A DNA stretch of 64,000 bases from an uncultured Clostridia bacterium (GTDB lineage: Bacteria > Bacillota > Clostridia > Oscillospirales > Ruminococcaceae): positions 104,645-168,644 of the forward strand of contig CAMDZD010000003.1 in NCBI GenBank assembly GCA_945910815.1, read 5' to 3'. The notes beneath the pieces are model-generated. The model was not told the DNA's origin and did not search any database. It saw nothing but the letters and a program-made list of their open reading frames with translations. Positions 52,537-59,961 of this stretch are shown piece by piece (the stretch's first letter is position 1; every line of letters starts with the position of its first letter). The position numbers and the translations under genes are program-made.

Positions 52537-54072
52537 ATGAAGAATAAATCTAAACTTATGAAAAAATTCAAGTACGGCACTATTGCAACGGTTACTGTTG
52601 CAATAGTTCTTGCTATTGTAGTCTTGCTTAATGTCATAATGACTATGATTACTGAAAAGTATCCCGTCAAATTTGACCTGACACAGGATAAAAGATACGA
52701 ACTTAGTCAGGAAAGCATTGACTTTCTTTCAAATCTCGACAGCGAGGTTGAAATTGCTGTTACTCTTACGGAAGAAGAACTCAACAGCGGTGGATATGTC
52801 TTTACTGATACTTACAGACAGATTCCGACAGAAATTATTCCGCAGTTCCTTGAAAAATACAAGATGTATGCTGACAATATAAATATCAGATATATCGATG
52901 TTGAAAAAAATCCTGATGAAATTTCAAAATATACAAAGCTCTATGAGGGTACTATATCCGCACAGCAGGTTATTGTATGCTCCGGCGAAAGAATAAAGGT
53001 TATAGGATTCGGAAACCTTTTCAGTCAGAGCAGTTCACAGTATGCCTCTGCAAATGATACCGGCGTTATATTTACAGGTGAAAGTGCTATAACTTCTGCT
53101 ATTATGTCCGTTACTGATGCTAATCCCATTAATGCCGGAATGATTTACAAAATGAACGGTCAGGCTATTTTCAGTCAGACTTCTTATAATTCAATAATAC
53201 AGTTATATTCGCTTTTAAGCAATAACGGCTACAATATGAAGGACGTTGATATTGCTACTGATGAACTTTCTCCGGAAGATTATGACCTTCTTATAATTTC
53301 TGCTCCGGAAATTGATTTCACCGAAGATGCAATAGCAAAGCTTGAGGATTTCCTCTATAATAATGGTGACTATCAGAAAAATATTATATATATTTCAAGC
53401 ATAGTTACGGCTGATACTCCTAACCTTGATGAATTTCTTGAAAAATGGAACATTAAAATTGAGGAATCACTTGTATTCGATGACAGCAACGCACAGTATG
53501 TAAGCACGGCATCGGCAGGACAGCTTATGTCTCCTGTTATGAATATTACTGATGATACAATTTCAGGTATGCTTGCAAACAAGGCACTTCCTGTTGTAGC
53601 TCCCTATTCAAGAGCTGTTACAATTGCTGATAAAAACAACGATAAGGGTACTGAAGTTATCCTCCAGTCACAGTCAACATCTTACAGAAATCTTCTTGAA
53701 TCTGTTGATGACAAATCATCTGCTTCCGAAAACGGTGCAAACAATATTATTGTTGTTACAACCAAGGACAGAGCAGAGGGTTATGATATGTATGCAAGCC
53801 ATGTTGTTGCAGTCGGTTCAGTTATGCTTACTGACCCGAATATTATCGCACAGACTACTGCTTATAACAATGCAAACTTTGTCCTTAATATGGTAAACAA
53901 TATTACAGGTAAAGACAGCAGTTTTGTTATTCCGCAGAAAAATCTCCAGCAGATTTTTATAAAGGTTGACCAGAGTCAGCTCTCTGCTATCAGAATTGCT
54001 GTAATGTATGTTATTCCGGCAATAGTCGTTATATGCGGTATTGTTGTATTCGTAAGGAGAAAGAATAAATGA
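52537..54072 (+). CDS. GldG-like ABC transporter auxiliary membrane protein
   Basis: This is a 511-residue protein with a transmembrane helix at each end (about 18-38 and 485-505). Between them is a large extracytoplasmic domain beginning FDLTQDKRYELSQESIDFLSNLDSEVEI, the signature of the GldG/ABC_transp_aux family. It usually forms a complex with GldF-like permeases. The stop overlaps the next start by four bases (ATGA). It extends the exporter operon. Confidence 0.9.
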   Translation: MKNKSKLMKKFKYGTIATVTVAIVLAIVVLLNVIMTMITEKYPVKFDLTQDKRYELSQESIDFLSNLDSEVEIAVTLTEEELNSGGYVFTDTYRQIPTEIIPQFLEKYKMYADNINIRYIDVEKNPDEISKYTKLYEGTISAQQVIVCSGERIKVIGFGNLFSQSSSQYASANDTGVIFTGESAITSAIMSVTDANPINAGMIYKMNGQAIFSQTSYNSIIQLYSLLSNNGYNMKDVDIATDELSPEDYDLLIISAPEIDFTEDAIAKLEDFLYNNGDYQKNIIYISSIVTADTPNLDEFLEKWNIKIEESLVFDDSNAQYVSTASAGQLMSPVMNITDDTISGMLANKALPVVAPYSRAVTIADKNNDKGTEVILQSQSTSYRNLLESVDDKSSASENGANNIIVVTTKDRAEGYDMYASHVVAVGSVMLTDPNIIAQTTAYNNANFVLNMVNNITGKDSSFVIPQKNLQQIFIKVDQSQLSAIRIAVMYVIPAIVVICGIVVFVRRKNK

Positions 54073-55541
54073 CAAAATCAGTTAAGAGTATTATTGCACT
54101 CGGTTCAGTTCTTGCTGTTCTCGGAGCAGGTGCGGTATGCTGGAAAATGTTTATGCCTGATGAATCTTCTGAAAGTACATCGTCTGAATCATCTGAAGCT
54201 TACGGTGCGGGAACACAGATTATTCACAATAATCCTGACGAAATAAATAAAATTGAAGTTTCAAATTCCACCGGTGATTTCAACGTTGTCCGTCTTAAAA
54301 AGGCGGAGGGTGAAAACAGAACTCTCTATACCATAGAAGATTATGAGGATTTGCTCCTTGATACTTCAAAACTCTGGACACTTTCAAATAATACTATGGA
54401 TATTAAAGCTAATTCCATTGTAGCCGAAAACTGTACTGATACAGCAAAATATGGATTTGAAAATCCTGTTACGGCTGTTCTTCACTATGATAACGGAAAC
54501 AGCGTCAAATTCTATATAGGTGATGCCTCTCCCATAGCTGAAAACACTTATTTTATGCTTGACGGTGATGATACTGTATATACTGTATCATCAGGTCTTG
54601 TGGATAATTACCGACTTTCAAAGAATGATTTTGTATCTAAAACAGTTCTCGAAGAACCTCCGGAGGACGATTATCCAATTGTCAAAACTATTAAAATACA
54701 ACGTGATGACCTTGATTATGACATTGTTATCGAATATGACCAGAAATCCGATGACAATAACAACAGAGGCGGTACGTCCGCAGCTCATGTTATGACTGAA
54801 CCGCTGTTTTCTTATCTTAGCGTTGAACGTTCTATAAAAGTTACAAACGGACTTTTCGGTCTTACTGCTGATGATTTCTATTCCGTACACCCCGATGAAT
54901 CCGATATTGCTGAAGCAGGTCTTAATTCGCCTTTCTGTACTGTATCATTCACTCTTGAGGATAAAACAGAATACAAGCTGATTATGAGTGAACCTTTTAC
55001 CGATGATGACGGTCTGGAATATCATTATGTTATGCTTGAAGGCAATAATATAATATACAAGATTTCAACTGAATCAGCTGTATGGGGTACTGTCCAGCTT
55101 GTTGATTTCACCTCAAAAACTGTATTCGGTTCCAATGTATGGGATATACAGAAAATGACTGTGTCCGCAAAGGGTTATGATGATATTGTCTTTGACTGCG
55201 AGGGAGATTCAAAGGAGAATTTTAAGGTTAAGAAAAACGGCGTTGATTTCGAAACAGAACGTTTCAGACTTTTCTATTCATATCTTATAACTGCTCCGGG
55301 TGAAGAATTTGCTCTCGGATATTCTGTCCCCGATGAAGAACCGACCGCTTCTGTAAGCGTTACCGATGAATACCTCGAAAAAACCTATACTGTTGAATTC
55401 TATGACGATACTGCTTTGAGAAGTATTATAGTTATAGACGGTGAATGCAGATATATCTGCAGTAAATCATATGTAGATACGCTTCTTGAAAATATCGGAA
55501 GAATTGATACCGGAGAGGAGTATATTAAAACATGGAAATAA
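54069..55541 (+). CDS. DUF4340 domain protein of the exporter operon
   Basis: This is a 490-residue protein with an N-terminal signal-anchor helix (about 7-25), a Ser/Glu linker and an extracytoplasmic repeat domain. VTAVLHYDNGNSVKFYIGDASP followed by YFMLDGDDTVYTV is the recurring DUF4340 pattern, present about three times. DUF4340 proteins lie directly after GldG-like genes in many bacteria and are presumed subunits of the same machine. GAAGGAGAAAG upstream of the start lies inside the gldG-like gene. Confidence 0.85.
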   Translation: MTKSVKSIIALGSVLAVLGAGAVCWKMFMPDESSESTSSESSEAYGAGTQIIHNNPDEINKIEVSNSTGDFNVVRLKKAEGENRTLYTIEDYEDLLLDTSKLWTLSNNTMDIKANSIVAENCTDTAKYGFENPVTAVLHYDNGNSVKFYIGDASPIAENTYFMLDGDDTVYTVSSGLVDNYRLSKNDFVSKTVLEEPPEDDYPIVKTIKIQRDDLDYDIVIEYDQKSDDNNNRGGTSAAHVMTEPLFSYLSVERSIKVTNGLFGLTADDFYSVHPDESDIAEAGLNSPFCTVSFTLEDKTEYKLIMSEPFTDDDGLEYHYVMLEGNNIIYKISTESAVWGTVQLVDFTSKTVFGSNVWDIQKMTVSAKGYDDIVFDCEGDSKENFKVKKNGVDFETERFRLFYSYLITAPGEEFALGYSVPDEEPTASVSVTDEYLEKTYTVEFYDDTALRSIIVIDGECRYICSKSYVDTLLENIGRIDTGEEYIKTWK

Positions 55542-55562
55542 TTTGAAAGGAATGATTTTTAT

Positions 55563-55835
55563 ATGCCACAGAAATTTTTTACCTATAAGGGTTTTCCTCT
55601 TGTAAGAAATAAAAATGAAATCTATTACGGTTTTATGAGTGACCCTTTTGTAATAAATCTCAAAATTCTTACTACCAAAAAAATCGGTGATACTGAAATC
55701 GCTGACAGAGTTCAGCTCTATCAGATGTCTACTGACCCTGTTAAGATTACCCGAACTGCCAAGTGTGACGGCGGTCTTTATGAAGCTCTTGATATGGCAA
55801 GAGTATGGCTCGAAAAATCCATGGGCGAAAAATAA
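55563..55835 (+). CDS. small soluble protein closing the exporter operon
   Basis: This is a 90-residue protein with no signal or membrane segment. It has a mixed beta/alpha composition: TYKGFPLVRNKNEIYYGFMSDPFVINLKIL, then a helical end EALDMARVWLEKSM. GAAAGGA precedes the ATG. It starts 21 bases after the DUF4340 gene and precedes a terminator. I do not recognise a family, but the linkage to the exporter is clear. Confidence 0.75.
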   Translation: MPQKFFTYKGFPLVRNKNEIYYGFMSDPFVINLKILTTKKIGDTEIADRVQLYQMSTDPVKITRTAKCDGGLYEALDMARVWLEKSMGEK

Positions 55836-55842
55836 TTTCTCA

Positions 55843-55876
55843 GGGCGGACAGCAAATGTCCGCTTTGATTTTATAT
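55843..55876 (+). terminator. terminator of the exporter operon
   Basis: GCGGACA and TGTCCGC arms around GCAAA, followed by TTTGATTTTAT. The same 21-base hairpin core recurs at 56633-56653. Confidence 0.7.
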
Positions 55877-56178
55877 AATCAAATAAAATGGTTAAAAATA
55901 ACTGTGTATATTTACAAAATTATCGGTTTTTTAACAAGTGAAAAATATTTGAATAAAAAAACATAATATAGTTAAATGTATATTTATCACTTTATAAAAA
56001 TTAATAGTTTTACCAAACAAAAATAAGTATAATTGATATAACAATTATGCTTAATTCTTATATTTTTTTGAGATAATGATATTCAAAGATTTGTATATTA
56101 TATTTCGAGATTATTATAAAATATACAAAAAATTAATATTTATTTATTCAAAAATCGTGAAAACTTTTGTAATAGGTC
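55877..56178. other. 300-bp AT-rich interval without genes
   Basis: Very A/T-rich sequence with stops in all frames. I see no ORF with a Shine-Dalgarno, no tRNA and no clear hairpin here; it precedes the promoter at 56179. Confidence 0.7.
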
Positions 56179-56207
56179 TTGACAAATTTGTAAAGTTGTG
56201 GTATATT
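56179..56207 (+). promoter_or_regulatory. promoter of the 67-aa gene
   Basis: TTGACA (56179-56184), 17 bases, TATATT (56202-56207). Confidence 0.65.
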
Positions 56208-56295
56208 TATTGTAATATTAAAAGTCGTCTCTTAATTATCAGGAAATGAATTGGTTTCAATAGCAATAAAAATTAAAAGCAAAGGAGAAATATGT

Positions 56296-56499
56296 ATGAA
56301 AAAGATAATTGTAAATTTAAAAAATAAAAGAACTGGTGAAAGTGCAAGATACAGACTTGAATTTCCATCCTATTGGGATGAAGATGAATATATTCAGGAT
56401 TGGATTTACAAACAATTTGAAAGTTGGTCAAGAGACGATTTTTTTGACGATTGTTACATTTCTGATATATCATATACCTGGACTTATTGTTTTTATTAA
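56296..56499 (+). CDS. 67-aa orphan protein, function unknown
   Basis: This is a 67-residue protein. AAAGGAG (56281-56287) lies eight bases before the ATG at 56296, and a promoter precedes it. It starts MKKIIVNLKNKRTGESARYR and continues with an aromatic, acidic half (SYWDEDEYIQDWIYKQFESW). There is no signal peptide or membrane helix. Base composition is clearly lower in GC than in flanking operons, suggesting recent acquisition. It lies directly before a dockerin remnant. No family recognised. Confidence 0.6.
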   Translation: MKKIIVNLKNKRTGESARYRLEFPSYWDEDEYIQDWIYKQFESWSRDDFFDDCYISDISYTWTYCFY

Positions 56500-56504
56500 A
56501 AACG

Positions 56505-56612
56505 CTTGAAAATCAGGTTTTATCTGCCGATTATAACGGAGACGGAAAAATAGATTCATCGAACGCAAGCGGTATTCTGCAAAAATATGCAGAGCTTTCT
56601 TCCGGACAGTAA
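56505..56612 (+). pseudogene. dockerin C-terminal remnant
   Basis: The frame reads ADYNGDGKIDSSNASGILQKYAELSSG then TAA at 56610. D-N-D-G-D spacing and the following helix match one dockerin calcium-binding half, as found at the C-terminus of many Ruminococcus secreted proteins. Upstream the frame stays open only to a TGA at 56463-56465, and there is no start codon with a Shine-Dalgarno, so it is the 3' scrap of a deleted gene. It sits just after the 67-aa gene and before a terminator. Confidence 0.65.
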
Positions 56613-56632
56613 AAATTTTTATTTCAGATATT

Positions 56633-56657
56633 CGGGCGGACAGCAAATGTCCGCCTT
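56633..56657 (+). terminator. terminator of the dockerin remnant / 67-aa gene
   Basis: GGGCGGACA and TGTCCGCC arms around GCAAA, followed by TTTTGCG. The core is shared with the hairpin at 55843. Confidence 0.65.
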
Positions 56658-56663
56658 TTGCGT

Positions 56664-56700
56664 AAAAAAAATACCGCATTCCCGAAAGAATGCGGTAACA
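56664..56700 (-). terminator. terminator of spoVS
   Basis: TACCGCATTC and GAATGCGGTA arms with a CCGAAA loop; in the leftward sense a run of eight T follows. Confidence 0.85.
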
Positions 56701-56714
56701 TAAATTACAGAAAA

Positions 56715-56975
56715 TTATCTCTGTTCACAGATGAGCTTTATAGCGGTTCTTTCTTCGCCGTCAATCTGGATATTGGCGAAAGCAGGAATACAGATAAGGT
56801 CAATGCCTATGGGAGCGAGATAACCTCTTGCGATAGCGATAGCCTTTATTGCCTGATTTGATGCACCGGCACCGACAGCCTGAACCTCAACGGCTTTCTG
56901 CTCTCTTATAACACCGGCAACAGCACCTGCAACAGAGTTAGGTGATGAATGTGATGATACCTTTAAAATTTCCAT
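56715..56975 (-). CDS. spoVS: stage V sporulation protein S
   Basis: This is an 86-residue protein, almost a textbook SpoVS: MEILKVSSHSSPNSVAGAVAG, QAVGAGASNQAIKAIAIARG and a beta-rich C-terminus. It is a small Alba-like protein needed for late sporulation and septation control in B. subtilis. AGGAGG lies upstream of the ATG at 56975. It follows ymdB on the same strand, the order seen across Firmicutes, but has its own promoter with a large palindrome at the start site. Confidence 0.96.
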   Translation of the reverse strand: MEILKVSSHSSPNSVAGAVAGVIREQKAVEVQAVGAGASNQAIKAIAIARGYLAPIGIDLICIPAFANIQIDGEERTAIKLICEQR

Positions 56976-57045
56976 TTTTGAAACCTCCTGTGGAAAAAAT
57001 ATTGTTGTAATTTTTTGATTCCTTTATGAACCGAAACCTATTGCG

Positions 57046-57071
57046 AATTGCTTTGATATTTCAAAGCAATT
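57046..57071. promoter_or_regulatory. 26-bp perfect palindrome at the spoVS start site
   Basis: Arms of 11 bases (AATTGCTTTGA / TCAAAGCAATT) around TATT. The palindrome begins three bases after the -10 and covers the expected +1, so it could be a repressor operator or form the 5' end hairpin of the mRNA. Confidence 0.75.
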
Positions 57072-57073
57072 AT

Positions 57074-57102
57074 ATTATACAACAATTTGATTTAAAATGC
57101 AA
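57074..57102 (-). promoter_or_regulatory. sigma-A-like promoter of spoVS
   Basis: Leftward TTGCAT (57102-57097), 17 bases, TATAAT (57079-57074). It lies between ymdB and spoVS, so spoVS can be transcribed separately. Confidence 0.7.
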
Positions 57103-57125
57103 TAGATTGAAACTATTTTTGTATA

Positions 57126-57890
57126 TTATCTCACAATAAGCCTTTCAATTTTGGTACATTTGCCCAATCTTTCGTTAAAAGTTACAACTGCACCATTTAT
57201 AAAGCAGGGATTTGAGGATTCTGTAAATTTTGTAGGGTGACGGAAACGCAGACGGTCAAGAGCAGGCTTTATATCAACTCCGAGTATCGAAATTTCCGCA
57301 CCGGTCATTCCCGCATCGGTAATATATGCTGTATGCGAGCCGAGAATAATTTCATCGGCAGTTTGTACATGCGTATGAGTTCCGAGAACGGCAGTAACTT
57401 TTCCCGTCAGATAATGCCCCATAGCTTTTTTTTCGGAAGTCGCTTCCGCATGGAAGTCAACAAAGATATTCGGTGTATCGATATTTTTCAGAATATTATC
57501 CATACATGTAAAGGGATTGTCAAGAGGTTCCATATTGACAGTCCCCATAAGATTAATTACAGCAATTTTAAATCTTCCGAAGTCAAGGGTGCAGATTCCC
57601 TTTCCTGCACAGCCTTCCGGAAAGTTAAGCGGTCTGATAATGTTTTCACGCTCAAATACTTTTTCATAGCCGTATCTTCTGAAACAATGGTTTCCGGTAG
57701 TAATTACATCAGCTCCCATATTGAGAAGATATTCTGCCGATTCCTTTGTTATGCCGTTGCCCTCTGCCGAATTTTCTCCGTTTATGACTGTTATATCAAT
57801 TCCATGTTCCTTTTTGATTGAATATAATTTCTCCGAAAGAAATTTACAGCCGTTTTTTCCTACTACATCGCCTATAAAAAGAAGTTTCAT
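57126..57890 (-). CDS. ymdB: YmdB-family metallophosphoesterase
   Basis: This is a 254-residue protein of the TIGR00282/YmdB family. Metal-binding motifs are visible: FIGDVVGKNG, NGENSAEGNG, TTGNHCFRR, DFHAEATSEK and GTHTHVQTAD. YmdB is a 2',3'-cyclic nucleotide phosphodiesterase affecting sporulation and biofilm choice in B. subtilis. It is upstream of spoVS on the same strand, a conserved pair; rny, often upstream, is replaced here by an esterase gene. Confidence 0.95.
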   Translation of the reverse strand: MKLLFIGDVVGKNGCKFLSEKLYSIKKEHGIDITVINGENSAEGNGITKESAEYLLNMGADVITTGNHCFRRYGYEKVFERENIIRPLNFPEGCAGKGICTLDFGRFKIAVINLMGTVNMEPLDNPFTCMDNILKNIDTPNIFVDFHAEATSEKKAMGHYLTGKVTAVLGTHTHVQTADEIILGSHTAYITDAGMTGAEISILGVDIKPALDRLRFRHPTKFTESSNPCFINGAVVTFNERLGKCTKIERLIVR

Positions 57891-57938
57891 AAATTTATTT
57901 TATACCCTTTCAAAATAATTAACAGGTATATTATATCA

Positions 57939-59420
57939 TTATCTGCTGTAAAATTCAAGGAAAAATTCTCTGAACATATCGGGGATAAATTCCCAGTGAC
58001 CTGTATTTTCATAGATTTTACATCTGTATGAATCAATTCCGTAAGAATCAAGTCTTGCCGTAAGATTTGCGATTCCCTCAAGAGTGGAGTCGTAGCCGTC
58101 ATAGTATTCCTTATATACGGGGTCTTCATTTTCGCCTCCGCATATATAAAGAATTTTATCGAAATTATTGTTGCGTTCAAAATAGCCGTATTCGTTTTTA
58201 TATGCGTCGGGATTTTCTTCACTGTCAAGTCGGTGAAGTTCCCAGAATGCCGGACTTCCGATTATATAATACCTGAACGGCTGATTTTCATATAAATCCG
58301 AATTGAATACCGCATAATGCGACATTACTCCGCCTGCCGAATGACCGTATAATCCCGAATGTTCAAAATCTATATTATAGTTTTCGCTTAAATACGGTGC
58401 AAGGTTATCTGTTACAAAGTCAACGAATTTATCTCTTTCCTCATAGAAAAATCTTGCTCTTTCGTTTACAGATGTTCCGTCATGCTGATAGCTGTATCCG
58501 ATTGTTACAAGTATAATGTCCTGAATTTCATCGGATTTCATCATATTCCAGAGCGATGGGCAATTCCCGAATCTCCAGACACCGTCAGAGAATACAAACA
58601 TCGGATATGTTTCGGATTCATCAAAATCGGGCGGAAGTGTTACATGTACAAGAAAATCCATGTCAAGTTCTTCATCATAAATTGATATTTCACGGACGGA
58701 ATCCCTGATAGCTTCGACTTCGTCACGGTTAAATTCCCATGTGCTTTTGAATTGTGCTGAATATTTGCTGTCAAATTCCTCTGCTTCGATAACTTTATAT
58801 GTTCCGTCAATAACACTCTGAAAAAGTATCTGCATATCTTCAAAAATCCGGTCGGACTCTTCCTGACCGTAATAACCGTCAGTGACATTCTGATTCAGAT
58901 ATTCTTCCCTGTACCATTTTTTGAAATCCTCAAAATTATCAAATTCTACAGTATTTTTATCAGCCATATAATATATAAGATAACCGCCGTCATAGTTTAA
59001 AGGCGGATTAAATCCACCACGATAAATCCTGCCGTCAACAGCAACATTATGTATAGCTTTTAAATCTTCATCATCAGCCGATTTGATTTTTTCAAGTTCG
59101 GAATTATACTCCTCATCAGTTAGAAACAATTCCTTATTATCCTTGTTTTCCTCAAAGAATCGGATTAAATCCTCTTTTGTCTGAATTGTCAGTTCCACTC
59201 CGCTGATATTATCTTCATCAAGGAGTGTAAGCTCTCCGATTGATACCTTTGATTTCTCATTTTCGGTCATGAAATTTTTCAGCCTGACAGCGGAATTTTC
59301 TTCGCTTATAATATCCGTTTCAGACGGCATATTATTAACAGTTGGCTTGTTTTCACACGCATTAAGACTGAAAATAATAAGCAGTGCAGTCAAAGCAGTA
59401 AGTATTTTTTTTGCTTTCAT
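57939..59420 (-). CDS. esterase-family lipoprotein (Esterase D/enterochelin-esterase fold)
   Basis: This is a 493-residue lipoprotein. The ATG at 59420 follows GAGGTGATT; the lipobox LNAC gives lipidated C22. Residues about 45-240 are a helical, acidic region without a recognised domain (EENKDNKELFLTDEEYNSELEKI). Residues about 245-493 match the PF00756 alpha/beta hydrolase fold, with the nucleophile S361 in GLYGHSAGGV and a C-terminal His in NTGHWEF. Members include feruloyl/acetyl-xylan esterases and siderophore esterases; the exact substrate is unknown. In a fibre degrader a plant-polysaccharide esterase role is attractive but unproved. Confidence 0.85.
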   Translation of the reverse strand: MKAKKILTALTALLIIFSLNACENKPTVNNMPSETDIISEENSAVRLKNFMTENEKSKVSIGELTLLDEDNISGVELTIQTKEDLIRFFEENKDNKELFLTDEEYNSELEKIKSADDEDLKAIHNVAVDGRIYRGGFNPPLNYDGGYLIYYMADKNTVEFDNFEDFKKWYREEYLNQNVTDGYYGQEESDRIFEDMQILFQSVIDGTYKVIEAEEFDSKYSAQFKSTWEFNRDEVEAIRDSVREISIYDEELDMDFLVHVTLPPDFDESETYPMFVFSDGVWRFGNCPSLWNMMKSDEIQDIILVTIGYSYQHDGTSVNERARFFYEERDKFVDFVTDNLAPYLSENYNIDFEHSGLYGHSAGGVMSHYAVFNSDLYENQPFRYYIIGSPAFWELHRLDSEENPDAYKNEYGYFERNNNFDKILYICGGENEDPVYKEYYDGYDSTLEGIANLTARLDSYGIDSYRCKIYENTGHWEFIPDMFREFFLEFYSR

Positions 59421-59530
59421 TTTAATCACCTCTGATATATAGTGAATTTTGACTCCCGAAAAGACGATTGCTTCCAATATTTTTATTTTTTAACAATATA
59501 AGCTACGAAATCAGAAATTTTCATATGCTA

Positions 59531-59559
59531 TTGTAAAATGCGGAGAAGTGTGATATAAT
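59531..59559 (+). promoter_or_regulatory. promoter of the Asp23-fakA-recG operon
   Basis: TTGTAA (59531-59536), 17 bases ending TGTGA, TATAAT (59554-59559). Confidence 0.75.
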
Positions 59560-59595
59560 AATAAAGTATAAATATTTTTCGGAGCGTGATGTTTT

Positions 59596-59946
59596 ATGAT
59601 AAAGCTTGAAAACCATATCGGAAATATAGTTGTAACTGAAAATTATCTGAAACAGCTTGTTGAGCATACAGTCCGTAATTGTTTCGGAGTAGCGGGAATA
59701 TGTCCGGCAACTCCCTTTGATGCTCTGCTTTCAAGAATCTGTCCGAAATACAGCAGAAACGGTATTATACTGTATACGGATAAAAACGGTATTCTTGTTA
59801 TAGATTTGCATATAGCAGTAGCTTTCGGCACTAATATAAATACAATTGCAAAAAGCGTTGCACACAAGGTTAAATTTGCTGTCAGTCAGTCGGTAAGAAA
59901 TTCAAAATGCAGAGTCAACGTTTTTATTGATGATATAAAATCATAA
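59596..59946 (+). CDS. Asp23/Gls24 family protein (YloU-like)
   Basis: This is a 116-residue protein of the Asp23/Gls24 family. Landmarks are NHIGNIVVTENYLKQLVEHTV and GIAVAFGTNI-type strand VDLHIAVAFGTNINTIAKSV here as IDLHIAVAFGTNI. Members are abundant envelope- or lipid-associated proteins; YloU precedes the DAK-domain gene yloV in B. subtilis, as here. GGAGCGTGA precedes the ATG at 59596. The next gene starts 15 bases after. Confidence 0.88.
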   Translation: MIKLENHIGNIVVTENYLKQLVEHTVRNCFGVAGICPATPFDALLSRICPKYSRNGIILYTDKNGILVIDLHIAVAFGTNINTIAKSVAHKVKFAVSQSVRNSKCRVNVFIDDIKS

Positions 59947-59961
59947 TTGGAGGATTTTTTT

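Noticed and set aside
50807..54072. Gliding motility system
   Set aside because: Only Gld-like ABC genes are present; none of the other gliding genes appear and such ABC operons occur in non-gliding bacteria.
57237..57821. 194-codon open frame on the + strand
   Set aside because: Fully antisense to ymdB, whose motifs are certain; no start signals.
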